Positions 1 to 8,568 of a DNA stretch of 64,000 bases are shown here, one piece after another. Made by a program: the position numbers and the translations under genes. The notes beneath the pieces were generated by a model that saw nothing but the letters and a program-made list of their open reading frames with translations, was not told the origin of the DNA and did not search any database. Source of the DNA: Rhodoferax sp. (GTDB taxonomy: Bacteria > Pseudomonadota > Gammaproteobacteria > Burkholderiales > Burkholderiaceae_C); NCBI RefSeq assembly GCF_025354435.1, contig NZ_JANXMU010000007.1:1-64000 (forward strand), in the 5' to 3' direction. Numbering within the stretch: position 1 is the stretch's first letter; each line of letters opens with the position of its first letter.

Positions 1-229
1 GTAGGGGCGCAAAGTGGGCCCAAAGGCCCGCGAACCTAGCCCCAAGGGGTTAGAAAACGACTCGTTTTGGCCGGATTCGGCGCATTCTTGTTATCAGTAC
101 CCCGGAAGAGCCATTTTGAATGGCCTTGTTCAGCATTGCCCTAAAGCACGTTCCAAAGGTTTCAACGGGGCAGCGCCGATCCGCTGCACATCCAAAAAAT
201 GGCTTCGGCCTGACAAAGAGGAGACAAGC
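1..229. other. gene-free leader upstream of the sugar-binding protein
   Basis: No supported gene lies in this stretch. A reading frame open from position 14 merely extends the binding-protein gene upstream; its residues have no signal-peptide or domain character. The segment presumably holds the promoter and operator of the downstream sugar genes. A GAGGAG ribosome-binding site sits just before the ATG at 230. I could not pick out a convincing promoter by eye. Confidence 0.5.
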
Positions 230-1561
230 ATGAGACTGAAAACCATTGCCGCCAGCCTGGTGGCAATCACCCTGGCCACCGGCAGCGCCCTGTGCGCGGC
301 GCAGGCCAAGACCGAGATCACCGTGGCCCGCTTCTTTGGTGCCTGCGATGCCGACTACGGCAAAGCCGTGGATGCCAGCAAGGCGCATGGCGAGTGCGGC
401 ATCATCACCACGCTGATCAATGAATTCAACGCCACCAACAAAGACGGCATTGTGGTCAAACCGCAAATTGCCGAGTGGAATCCATACTACGACCAGCTCA
501 GCGCCCGCATCGTGGCCAAAGACGTGCCCACCATCACCGTGATGCACGAGTCCGTACTCGGCGACTACGTGGCCCGCAAGCTGGTGGAGCCGCTGGACGA
601 AGGCTTCAAGTCGGTCGGCATCAGTACCGACCAGTTCAGCGAACAGGCCAAAAAGGGCACGCAAATCGGCGGCAAAACCTACGCCCTGCCCTTCGACACC
701 TGGTCCTGGCTGTGGCACATCAACGGCAACCTGATGAAGAAGGCCGGGCTGACCAAGGCCGACGGCTCGGTCATCCTGCCGCAAAGCCCCGAAGAGCTGC
801 TGGCCCAGGCCCGCAAGTTCAAAGCCGCCACCGGCAAGCCTTACATGAGCTGGCCTGCTGCCGACGTGGCTGGCAACTTCCGCAGCCTGGTCACCTTGGT
901 GGCGCAGCAAAACGGCACGCTGTTCGCCGCCAATGGCAAGCAGATCGACATGCACTCCAAGCCCGTGCGCAATGCCCTGGAACTGGCCAACACGCTCTAC
1001 TCCGAAGGCCTGATCAAACCCAATCTGGACTACGGCGCAGGCAACCAGGCCTTTGTCAACGGTGACGTGGGTGTGCACATCGTCGGCACCTGGACGATTG
1101 GCGACTTTGTCGATGCCGCCGAAAAAGCCGATTCGCCCCTGCATGGTGGCTACTCGGTCGTGCCATTCGCCAAGATCTACGCCAAGAAAGCCGCGTTTGC
1201 CGACGGCCACAGCTGGGTGATGCTCAAGGGCGGCGCCAAAGACGAAAAGACCCGCCAAGCCGCGCTGACCTTCATGAAGTTCCTGTGGGACCGTGACTAC
1301 GAGTGGGCCCGTACCGGCCACCTGCCCGCCAACACCACCGCCACCGCCCGCGACGACTTCAAGAAGCTGCCTTTCCGCAGCAACATCCTGGAGATCAGCA
1401 GCATCGGCGTGTCCGTGCCCAACAACGTGCCGCGCCAGCGCGCTATCGAAGCCATCGTCGGCGAAGAAATGGTCAACATGCTGCTGACCAAGAAGCCCAT
1501 CGACGCAGTGCAAAAGTCGGCCGAAGAACGGGTCAACAAGCTACTGTCTACCGTCCGCTAA
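230..1561 (+). CDS. ABC transporter extracellular sugar-binding protein (family 1)
   Basis: Periplasmic receptor of a carbohydrate ABC importer, 443 aa. The N-terminus is a clear signal peptide (basic MRLK, hydrophobic core, cleavage near CAAQA-K). The body has the family 1 pattern: ITVARFFG first strand, FDTWSWLWHINGNLMKKAG hinge region and a late GDVGVHIVGTW segment. I chose the ATG at 230 because it has a GAGGAG ribosome-binding site and begins the signal peptide; the open frame continues upstream to 14. The next gene encodes an arabinofuranosidase, so an arabinose-containing oligosaccharide is a reasonable ligand guess. The matching permeases and ATPase are not downstream, so they must lie upstream of the window or elsewhere. 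Confidence 0.87.
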   Translation: MRLKTIAASLVAITLATGSALCAAQAKTEITVARFFGACDADYGKAVDASKAHGECGIITTLINEFNATNKDGIVVKPQIAEWNPYYDQLSARIVAKDVPTITVMHESVLGDYVARKLVEPLDEGFKSVGISTDQFSEQAKKGTQIGGKTYALPFDTWSWLWHINGNLMKKAGLTKADGSVILPQSPEELLAQARKFKAATGKPYMSWPAADVAGNFRSLVTLVAQQNGTLFAANGKQIDMHSKPVRNALELANTLYSEGLIKPNLDYGAGNQAFVNGDVGVHIVGTWTIGDFVDAAEKADSPLHGGYSVVPFAKIYAKKAAFADGHSWVMLKGGAKDEKTRQAALTFMKFLWDRDYEWARTGHLPANTTATARDDFKKLPFRSNILEISSIGVSVPNNVPRQRAIEAIVGEEMVNMLLTKKPIDAVQKSAEERVNKLLSTVR

Positions 1562-1577
1562 GCCCATCCACCGCCCC

Positions 1578-1610
1578 GGGGCCGCGATGGCGGCCCCAAC
1601 CCCTTTTTTT
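1578..1610 (+). terminator. terminator-like hairpin between binding protein and arabinofuranosidase
   Basis: Perfect 8-bp stem GGGGCCGC/GCGGCCCC (1578-1585 and 1590-1597) with a GATG loop, then six bases and a run of seven T. It lies between two genes that appear to share an operon. It is best read as a partial terminator that lets the binding protein be made in excess over the enzyme, a common arrangement for ABC receptors. Function is inferred. Confidence 0.55.
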
Positions 1611-1625
1611 CACAGGAAGCACACC

Positions 1626-3146
1626 ATGATCTCCACCCGCCTGGTCGTAGACCGCGACTTCGCCGTCTCCGAACTTGACCGGCGCATCTTCGGCACCTTT
1701 GTCGAACACCTGGGCCGCGCGGTCTACACCGGCATCTATGAACCCGGCCACCCCACGGCCGACGCACGCGGCTTTCGCGGCGACGTGATGGAGCTGACCC
1801 GCGAACTCGGCCCCACCATCGTGCGCTACCCCGGCGGCAACTTTGTATCGGGCTACGACTGGGAAGACGGTGTCGGCCCCGCCGCAGACCGCCCGGTGCG
1901 CCTGGACCTGGCCTGGGCCTCCACCGAGACCAACCAGTTCGGCACCAATGAATTCATGGAGTGGTGCGCCGCCACCGACATCGAACCCATGTGGGCCGTG
2001 AACCTGGGCACGCGGGGCCCCAATGAAGCCCGTGAATTCATCGAATACTGCAACCACCCCGGCGGCACCGCCCTGTCCGACCTGCGCAAGTCGCACGGCG
2101 TGGCGGCCCCGCACGGCATCAAGTTCTGGTGCCTGGGTAACGAGATGGACGGCCCTTGGCAGATCTACTCCAAAACCGCCGACGAATACGGCCGCATCGC
2201 CCACGAAACCGCCAAGCTCATGCGCCTGGTGGACCCGACCATCCAGCTCGCCGCCTGCGGCTCGTCGGCGCACAACATGCCCACCTACGGCCAGTGGGAA
2301 GACACGGTGCTGGAGCACTGCTTCGACGACGTGGACTTCATCTCGCTGCACACCTATTTCGAGAACCGCGGCGACTCTACGCCCGAGTTTTTTGGCTGCA
2401 TCGAGCAGATGGACCAGTCGATCAAGGAAATCGTCGCCGTGGCCGATGGCGTGGCGGCGCGCAAGCACTCGGCCAAGCGCATCATGCTGTCGTTTGACGA
2501 GTGGAACGTCTGGTACAAGGCCCGCTCCATCAACGACCTGCGCCAGCCCGGCTGGCCGCAAGCGCCGCGCCTGCTGGAAGAAATCTACAACACCGAAGAT
2601 GCTTTGGTGGTGGGCGGCGCGCTCATCGTGATGATGAACAACGCCGACCGCGTCAAGGTCGCCTGCCTGGCGCAACTGGTCAACGTGATCGGCCCCATCA
2701 TGACCGAGCCCGGTGGCCCAGCCTGGCGCCAAACCATCTTCTACCCGTTTGCCCAGGCCACCCGCTTTGCCCACGGCAAGGTGCTACGTCCGGTGATCGA
2801 CTCGCCCAGCTACGAGGCCAAAAGCCACCCCGAAATCCCCTACCTCTGCGCTTGCGTGGTGGACGACGAAGCCACCGGCACCACCACGGTGTTTGCGCTA
2901 AACCGCCACCTCACCGAGAGCATGCAGCTGCGCATCGAGCTGCGCGGCCTCGGCACCACGCGCACGCTGGACCACGCGCTGGCCCTGCACCACAGCAATA
3001 TGAAGGCCACCAACACCAAGGACGCGCCCAACACCGTTGTGCCCGAAAATAACCCCCACGTGCAGGTAGACGGCGAAACCATCTTGGCAGAACTCAAGCC
3101 CGGATCGTGGAACGTGATCGTGACGACGGCAACAGGCCGCAAATAA
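1626..3146 (+). CDS. alpha-N-arabinofuranosidase, GH51
   Basis: Exo-acting glycosidase that releases terminal alpha-L-arabinofuranosyl residues from arabinoxylan or arabino-oligosaccharides, 506 aa, the usual GH51 length. The (beta/alpha)8 barrel carries both catalytic carboxylates in their standard motifs: acid/base Glu173 in CLGNEMDG and nucleophile Glu292 in SFDEWNVWY. The opening IFGTFVEHLGRAVYTGIYEPGHP and the RYPGGNFVSGYDWEDGVGP segment are also typical. The C-terminus is the family's beta-sandwich. There is no signal peptide, so it acts in the cytoplasm on imported oligosaccharides, consistent with the adjacent ABC receptor. ATG 1626 was preferred over the open frame from 1587 because AGGAAG lies at the right spacing. 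Confidence 0.93.
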   Translation: MISTRLVVDRDFAVSELDRRIFGTFVEHLGRAVYTGIYEPGHPTADARGFRGDVMELTRELGPTIVRYPGGNFVSGYDWEDGVGPAADRPVRLDLAWASTETNQFGTNEFMEWCAATDIEPMWAVNLGTRGPNEAREFIEYCNHPGGTALSDLRKSHGVAAPHGIKFWCLGNEMDGPWQIYSKTADEYGRIAHETAKLMRLVDPTIQLAACGSSAHNMPTYGQWEDTVLEHCFDDVDFISLHTYFENRGDSTPEFFGCIEQMDQSIKEIVAVADGVAARKHSAKRIMLSFDEWNVWYKARSINDLRQPGWPQAPRLLEEIYNTEDALVVGGALIVMMNNADRVKVACLAQLVNVIGPIMTEPGGPAWRQTIFYPFAQATRFAHGKVLRPVIDSPSYEAKSHPEIPYLCACVVDDEATGTTTVFALNRHLTESMQLRIELRGLGTTRTLDHALALHHSNMKATNTKDAPNTVVPENNPHVQVDGETILAELKPGSWNVIVTTATGRK

Positions 3147-3180
3147 AAAGGGGGCACGCGATGCCCCAAAAGGAAACCGC

Positions 3181-3900
3181 ATGTTTGAACGTGAACCGCT
3201 GGTCGGCACCATGACCGCCCAGGTGGCCAAAATCATCGGCATGCGCGTCGTGGGCGGTGAATTTTTGCCGGGCGACGTGCTGCCGGTAGAAAGCGACCTG
3301 TGCAGCGCCTACGGCGTCAGCCGCACCACCGTGCGCGAGGCCATCAAACAGCTATCGAGCAAGCGGCTGATCGACGTGTCGCCCAAAATCGGCACGCGGG
3401 TGCTGCCGTTTGCCGACTGGAACCTGCTGGACCGCGACGTGCTAGCTTGGCGGCTGCACGCCCAGTTCGACACCAAGATCATCGAAGACATCTACGAGAT
3501 GCGCCTGTGCTTCGAGCCGCGCGCCTGCTTTCTGGCCGCCCAGGCAGGCAACGCCGCCGACATGCAACTGCTGGATAGCCGCTACCACGCGCTGGCCGCC
3601 GCCTACACCACCAACGAGGTACGCGCCGCCGCCGAGGCCGACCTGGCCTTCCACATGACCATCATCGAGGTGTCGCGCAACGGCATGTTCATCACCATCG
3701 GCAACGGCATCAAGGCGGCCCTGCGGGTGTCGTCCGAAATGCTGCTGCGCCACGCCACCCGCCCCAGCGAAGACCTGGACCTGCACGCCGCCGTGCACCG
3801 CCACATCCTGGCGCACGAACCCGATGCTGCGGCCAAGGCGATGACGGATTTGCTGACCGCATCGCAAGCCCGGCTGTTGCCCTACACCGTCAAACCTTGA
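3181..3900 (+). CDS. GntR family (FadR subfamily) transcriptional regulator
   Basis: DNA-binding regulator, 239 aa. The N-terminal winged helix ends in YGVSRTTVREAIKQLSSKRLI (about residues 41-61). The C-terminal all-helical FCD effector domain contains the metal-ligand style pattern DLAFHMTII and HAAVHRHIL. FCD regulators usually sense small organic acids or sugar-acid intermediates. It lies 34 bp after the arabinofuranosidase gene, with a GGGGCA/TGCCCC hairpin (3151-3167) and AAGGA in the gap, so it is probably co-transcribed and regulates this sugar locus. The ligand is unknown. Confidence 0.9.
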   Translation: MFEREPLVGTMTAQVAKIIGMRVVGGEFLPGDVLPVESDLCSAYGVSRTTVREAIKQLSSKRLIDVSPKIGTRVLPFADWNLLDRDVLAWRLHAQFDTKIIEDIYEMRLCFEPRACFLAAQAGNAADMQLLDSRYHALAAAYTTNEVRAAAEADLAFHMTIIEVSRNGMFITIGNGIKAALRVSSEMLLRHATRPSEDLDLHAAVHRHILAHEPDAAAKAMTDLLTASQARLLPYTVKP

Positions 3901-3903
3901 CTA

Positions 3904-3966
3904 CCTATAAAAAAGGCCTCCGGTGCTTATCCAACCAGCATGAGAAGCTACTTTTTATATAGCACA
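3904..3966. repeat. dispersed AT-rich repeat at the 3' ends of gntR and tetR
   Basis: About 60 bp with the recurring modules AAAAAGGCCTC-CGGTGCTTATC and AGAAGCTACTTTTTATATAGCA. It is one of the AT-rich intergenic repeats seen throughout this window. It separates two convergent genes and could supply weak termination in both directions. Confidence 0.6.
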
Positions 3967-4536
3967 CTACATTTTTGAGGTGGTACGCGCCACGGCCTGC
4001 AAAATCTCTTCCGACAGGGCCGCATCGTCCACCGCCCGTGCCAGCACCAGCGCGCCCACCATGGCGGCATAGGTCGCCAGCGCCTTCTCGCGTTGGGCGG
4101 CTTTGGAGCGGCCCGGCATCCACTGCGCCAGCATAGCGGCCATGACCTGGATGCCTTCGGTCACCGCGCGGCGCACCGGGGCCGACTGGCGCGCCACCTC
4201 GGAGCCCAAGGCCGCCACCCAGCAGCCCTGGCCGGGCTGGTCGCGGTGGGCCGTGGACAAATAGGCCGCGCTAACGGCCTGCAGCGGCTGGTCCGGCGCA
4301 TCGGCTGCCATCTGCTGCCACCAGGCCGTGCCGCCCTCGAACGCCCGGGTGCTGGCCTGGGCCAGCAAATCGTCTTTGGAGCTGAACTGGCCATAAAAGC
4401 CGCCGTGGGTCAGCCCGGCGGTTTTCATGATGTCGGCCAGGCCCACCCCGTCAAAACCCCGCTCGCGGAACAGCTGCGCGGCCACGCCCAGCACGCGTTC
4501 ACGGTTCTCAACGGCTTGTTCGCGGCTGACTTTCAT
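3967..4536 (-). CDS. TetR/AcrR family transcriptional regulator
   Basis: Repressor of 189 aa. The N-terminal helix-turn-helix reads FRERGFDGVGLADIMKTAGL followed by THGGFYGQFSSKDDLLAQA, the TetR recognition-helix and helix-4 signature. The remainder is a helical ligand domain that resembles regulators of small-molecule oxidoreductases. I placed the start at MKVSREQ (complement of 4534-4536) with GAGGAC upstream rather than at the open-frame start 4572, which would run through the promoter. It is divergent from the SDR gene, and the shared gap carries a palindromic operator. Confidence 0.9.
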   Translation of the reverse strand: MKVSREQAVENRERVLGVAAQLFRERGFDGVGLADIMKTAGLTHGGFYGQFSSKDDLLAQASTRAFEGGTAWWQQMAADAPDQPLQAVSAAYLSTAHRDQPGQGCWVAALGSEVARQSAPVRRAVTEGIQVMAAMLAQWMPGRSKAAQREKALATYAAMVGALVLARAVDDAALSEEILQAVARTTSKM

Positions 4537-4565
4537 GGTCGTCCTCTCAGAAAAAATAAGAATGC

Positions 4566-4616
4566 TTGACATTTTAAATGACGATCAACATATAATTTAA
4601 TCATGACGACCGTCAT
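4566..4616. promoter_or_regulatory. tetR/SDR divergent promoter with TetR-type operators
   Basis: The palindrome ATGACG-AC-CGTCAT (4603-4616) and a half-site ATGACGATCA (4578-4587) start 25 bp apart, flanking a TATAAT at 4591-4596. TTGACA is at 4566-4571, though the 19-bp spacer is long. The arrangement is classic for a TetR regulator that represses its own gene and its divergent neighbour. The operator assignment is inferred from symmetry and position. Confidence 0.65.
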
Positions 4617-4642
4617 ATAAAATCCACTTCTGAAAGCACACT

Positions 4643-5437
4643 ATGACCCACTCTTCTCTCGGCACCGCCCTCATCACCGGCGCATCCACCGGCATCGGCG
4701 CGGTCTACGCCGACCGCCTGGCCCAGCGCGGCTACCACCTGCTGCTGGTCGCCCGCGACGTGGCCCGGCTCGAAGCCCTGGCTGCCCGGCTGCGCAGCGT
4801 CCACGGCGTGCAGGTCGAAGTGCTGCCCGCCGACCTGACCGCCAAAGCCGACGTGGCCCGCATCGAGCAGCGCCTGCGCAGCGACGACGCCATCACCCTG
4901 CTGGTGAACAACGCGGGTGTCGCCAGCAACGGCACCCTGGCGGAATCGGACATCGACAGCGTAGACACCATGGTGCAGCTCAACGTGGTCACCCTGACCC
5001 GGCTGTCGGCAGCAGCGCTGGCCAGTTTTGTGCCGCGTGGCAGGGGCACCTTGGTCAACATCGCCTCGGTGGTGGCCCTGGCCCCCGAGACCTTCAACGC
5101 CAGCTACAGCGCCAGCAAGGCCTATGTGCTCAGCCTGAGGCAAAGCCTGCACGCCGAAGCCAGCCCCCACGGCGTGCAGGTGCAGGCCGTGTTGCCCGGT
5201 GCCACGCGCACCGAAATCTGGGAGCGTGCCGGCATGGACCTGGCCCACTTTCCGGCCGGGATGGTGATGGAAGCCGGTGCACTGGTGGATGCCGCGCTGG
5301 TTGGGCTGGACCGCCACGAGCTGATCACCATCCCGTCCCTGCCCGATGCCGCCGACTGGGCGGCCCTGGGTGCGGCCCGCGCCAAGCTGGGGCCGAATCT
5401 GTCGCTGAGCCAGCCCGCACCGCGCTACTTGGCGTAA
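4643..5437 (+). CDS. SDR family NAD(P)-dependent oxidoreductase
   Basis: Classical short-chain dehydrogenase/reductase, 264 aa. The nucleotide-binding glycine motif TGASTGIG is at residues 12-19, NNAG follows near residue 90, and the catalytic YSASK places Tyr155 and Lys159. The ARD after the second strand suggests NADP preference. The substrate is unknown. The gene is divergent from the TetR gene and shares its operator region, so it is very probably the regulator's target, for example for aldehyde or quinone detoxification. Confidence 0.9.
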   Translation: MTHSSLGTALITGASTGIGAVYADRLAQRGYHLLLVARDVARLEALAARLRSVHGVQVEVLPADLTAKADVARIEQRLRSDDAITLLVNNAGVASNGTLAESDIDSVDTMVQLNVVTLTRLSAAALASFVPRGRGTLVNIASVVALAPETFNASYSASKAYVLSLRQSLHAEASPHGVQVQAVLPGATRTEIWERAGMDLAHFPAGMVMEAGALVDAALVGLDRHELITIPSLPDAADWAALGAARAKLGPNLSLSQPAPRYLA

Positions 5438-5510
5438 ACAATCTCGCTGGGGCCATCTGGGCATGTATTACCAAATACGGCCCTAGCGCAATTATTGGTT
5501 AGGCTTGTTG

Positions 5511-6437
5511 CTATGGATTCGGGAGCACATCCACTGGCTTTCTGCGCATGAGCGCATCGCGCAAATGCCGGTGAAACGCCTCTGCCGCGGGCCGCAGGCT
5601 GGCACCATGCCGCGTCAATAGCCCCAGCTTGCGCACGATGGGCGGGTCGCGCAGGGCCACGCCGACCAGGCTGGGGTGCTGGCGCGGCAAGGCCATGCGG
5701 GGCACGGCGGCCAGGCCCAGGCCCGCCTCGACCATGCCCAGCAGGGTGGCGACATGGCTCACTTCAAACGCAAAGCTGGGGTTTACGCCGGCCTTGGCCA
5801 ATGCGTCGTCTTGCAACTGGCGGTTGCCGCTGCTGCGGGCCACCGAAATCAGCCGCTCTGCACCCAGCTCGGCCCAGCGGATGGCCTTGCGGTCGGCCAG
5901 CGCGTGGCTGCGCGGCATGGCCAGCACAAACGGGTCGTCGTGGATGGGCTCAAACGCCACTTCGGGCACCTGGGTGCTCATGAAACCGATGCCAAAGTCG
6001 GCCTCGCCCGAAATCACGCTCGACAGCATCTGGTTCACGCTCTCGTCTACCACGCGGATGCGGATGGCCGGGTACTGCTCCAAAAAGCTGCGCAGCGCCA
6101 CCGGCAAAAAATACAGCGCTGCCGACGGCACACAGGCCACCGTGACCCGCCCGCCCCGGCTGGGGGCCAGGTCGGTGATGCCCAGCAAGGCCGATTCCAG
6201 GTCGTCCAGCGCCGAACGGGCGCGCTCCAGAAACACGCGGCCCAGGCTGGTCAGCTCCACCTCGCGGGTGGTGCGGTGGAACAGACGGTGGCCCAGGATG
6301 GTCTCCAGCTTGTCGATGCGGCGGCTCAGCGCCGGGGGCGACAGGTGGATCTGGTCGGCGGCCGCGCGGAAGCTGCCGCGCTCGGCCACGGCCACAAAGG
6401 CCTGCAGCTGCTGTAAATCAAAATTGATGCGTGCCAT
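5511..6437 (-). CDS. LysR family transcriptional regulator of the adjacent CoA-pathway operon
   Basis: LysR-type regulator, 308 aa. The N-terminal helix-turn-helix (LQAFVAVAERGSFRAAADQI, LSPPALSRRIDKLE) is followed by a periplasmic-binding-protein-like effector domain. It is divergent from the MaoC/CoA transferase/CitE operon starting at 6519, with an 81-bp gap that should hold the shared control region. Itaconate loci of Pseudomonas and Yersinia also carry a LysR gene beside homologous enzymes, which supports a role as the pathway activator. The effector is not visible from sequence. Confidence 0.9.
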   Translation of the reverse strand: MARINFDLQQLQAFVAVAERGSFRAAADQIHLSPPALSRRIDKLETILGHRLFHRTTREVELTSLGRVFLERARSALDDLESALLGITDLAPSRGGRVTVACVPSAALYFLPVALRSFLEQYPAIRIRVVDESVNQMLSSVISGEADFGIGFMSTQVPEVAFEPIHDDPFVLAMPRSHALADRKAIRWAELGAERLISVARSSGNRQLQDDALAKAGVNPSFAFEVSHVATLLGMVEAGLGLAAVPRMALPRQHPSLVGVALRDPPIVRKLGLLTRHGASLRPAAEAFHRHLRDALMRRKPVDVLPNP

Positions 6438-6518
6438 GCAGGAATGGTATTAAAAGTTGCACTTGGCGGATAGTCCCCCGGTGCGGATCATTGCGGCATT
6501 CACTCAAAAGGATGCGCA

Positions 6519-7373
6519 GTGGAGACACACAACTTAGCCGACTGGATAGGCCGCAGCGAGACGGTGGCCGACACCGCCACCCCCACGCCCTACGCCGCTT
6601 TGTCCGCCACGCTGGACTGGCCCGCCGACCGGCCCGCGCCCGGCACACCCCTGCCCAGCCTGTGGCACTGGCTGTACTTTTTGCCCCTGCACCGCCAGTC
6701 GGACATCGGTCCCGACGGCCACGCCCAACGCGGCGGCTTCATGCCCCCGGTGCCGCTGCCCCGGCGCATGTGGGCGGGCAGCGACTTTGTGTTCCACCAG
6801 CCCATTTTGGTGGGCGACACGCTGGAGCGCACCTCCACTATCGCCGACGTGCAAGAGAAAACGGGGCGCACCGGCAGCCTGGTCTTCGTCAAGGTGCGCC
6901 ACGAAGTACGGCGCAACGGCAGCAGCGAAGTCGCTTTAACCGAGCACCACAACATCGTCTACCGCGCCGCTGCCTCGCCAGACGACGTGATACCGCCCCC
7001 CGCTCTGGCCCCGGCCACGGCACGCTGGAGCCGCGCCATCGTGCCCGACGACGTGCTGCTGTTCCGCTACTCGGCCCTGACCTTCAACGGCCACCGCATC
7101 CACTACGACCGCCAATACGTCACCACCGTCGAGGGCTACCCCGGCCTGGTGGTGCACGGCCCGCTGATCGCCACCCTGCTGATGGACCTGCTGCGCCGCC
7201 AAATGCCGCAGGCGCGGGTACTGCAGTTCACCTTCAAGGCGGTGCGGCCCACCTTCGACATCCACCCGTTTTCGGTTCACGGCGCGCCGTCGGCCGACGG
7301 CAAAACCATCCATCTGTGGGGCCGTGACCACCAGGGCTTCCTGACCATGGATGCCACCGCAACTCTCGAATAA
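6519..7373 (+). CDS. MaoC/FAS1-like acyl-CoA hydratase (itaconyl-CoA or mesaconyl-C4-CoA hydratase type)
   Basis: Double-hotdog hydratase of 284 aa, the length of mesaconyl-C4-CoA and itaconyl-CoA hydratases. The C-terminal hotdog has the catalytic-helix pattern FNGHRIHYDRQYV, with the Asp/His pair, and VEGYPGLVVHGPLIATLL. The start is a GTG at 6519 with AAGGA upstream. With the next two genes it matches the three-step route from itaconate: CoA activation, hydration to citramalyl-CoA, cleavage to acetyl-CoA and pyruvate. Activity on mesaconyl-CoA is an alternative. Confidence 0.82.
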   Translation: METHNLADWIGRSETVADTATPTPYAALSATLDWPADRPAPGTPLPSLWHWLYFLPLHRQSDIGPDGHAQRGGFMPPVPLPRRMWAGSDFVFHQPILVGDTLERTSTIADVQEKTGRTGSLVFVKVRHEVRRNGSSEVALTEHHNIVYRAAASPDDVIPPPALAPATARWSRAIVPDDVLLFRYSALTFNGHRIHYDRQYVTTVEGYPGLVVHGPLIATLLMDLLRRQMPQARVLQFTFKAVRPTFDIHPFSVHGAPSADGKTIHLWGRDHQGFLTMDATATLE

Positions 7374-7383
7374 GAAGAACAGC

Positions 7384-8565
7384 ATGCAACCGTTAAAAGA
7401 CATCACCGTCGTCACCTTGGAGCACGCCATCGCCGCGCCCTTTGCCACCCGGCAACTGGCCGACCTGGGGGCCCGCGTCATCAAGATCGAGCGCCCCGGC
7501 GTGGGCGACTTTGTCCGTGGCTACGACGAAAGGGTGCGCGGCCTGGCCTCGCACTTCGTCTGGACCAATCGCTCCAAAGAAAGCCTGACGCTGGACGTGA
7601 AAGACCCCGAAGCGCAAAAAATCCTGCTGCGCCTGATCGCCGAAGAAGCCGACGTGGTGGTGCAAAACCTGGCCCCCGGCGCGGCCGCCCGACTGGGCCT
7701 GTCGTATGAGGCGCTGTGCAAAGTGCGCCCCAACATCATCGTCTGCGACATCTCCGGCTACGGTGCAGACGGCCCCTACCGCGACAAAAAGGCCTACGAC
7801 CTGCTAATCCAGAGCGAAGCCGGGTTTGTGTCCGTCACTGGCACGCCAGACACGCCCTCCAAAGCCGGGCCGTCGATTGCCGACATCTCGGCGGGCATGT
7901 ACGCCTACACCAACATCCTGGCCGCGCTGATGCAGCGCCAGCAAACCGGCCAAGGCCAGCACATCGACGTGTCCATGCTGGAGTCGCTGACCGAATGGAT
8001 GGGCTACCCGCTGTACTACGCGTTCGACGGGGCCGCCCCACCACCTCGATCGGGGGCCAGCCACGCCACCATCTACCCCTACGGCCCGTTCCCGGCGGGC
8101 GACGGCAAAACCGTGATGCTGGGCCTGCAGAACGAGCGCGAATGGAAAGGCTTTTGCGAGCAGGTGCTGCTGCAGCCGGCGCTGGCCGCGGACGAACGCT
8201 TCACCAGCAATTCCAAACGCAGCGCGGCCCGCGCTGAGCTCTCAGAACTGATAGTGCAAGCCTTTTCCACCCTGACCGCCGCGCAAGTCGTCAAGCGGCT
8301 GGAGCAGGCCAGCATCGCCAACGCCTAGGTGAACAGCATGGCCGAGGTCTGGGCCCATCCACAACTGCAGGCAAGAAACCGCTGGACCGCGGTGGACACG
8401 CCCCAGGGCCGCGTCCCCGCCCTGCTGCCGCCCGGCTCCTGGCACACCGCCGCGCCGCGCATGGATGCCGTGCCCGCGCTGGGCCAGCACACGGCGGCGA
8501 TTCTGGCAGGCCAAGGCTACAGCGCCGAGCAGGTCGCGGCGTTGCGCAGCGTAGGCACGGTGTAA
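7384..8565 (+). pseudogene. CaiB/BaiF (type III) CoA transferase interrupted by an in-frame TAG
   Basis: Family III CoA transferase that would move CoA from succinyl-CoA or another donor to a dicarboxylate. The first 314 codons hold the family core: VTLEHAIAAPFATRQLADLGA, VIKIERPGVGDF, DISGYGADGPYRDKKAYDLL with a probable nucleophile Asp139, and SMLESLTEWM. Codon 315 is TAG (8326-8328). Reading continues in the same frame for 78 codons with the conserved C-terminal part (AEVWAHPQLQARNRW, LLPPGSW, LGQHTAAIL). Together they make the normal family length of about 393 residues. A CAG-to-TAG or AGG-to-TAG change would explain it. The enzyme is either lost, made by amber suppression, or broken by a base-call error. 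Confidence 0.85.
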
Positions 8566-8568
8566 GCC

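Noticed and set aside
50-1513. Long minus-strand frame opposite the sugar-binding protein gene
   Set aside because: Low-complexity Gly/Val/His-rich product typical of GC-rich antisense shadows; the plus strand has a clear family protein.
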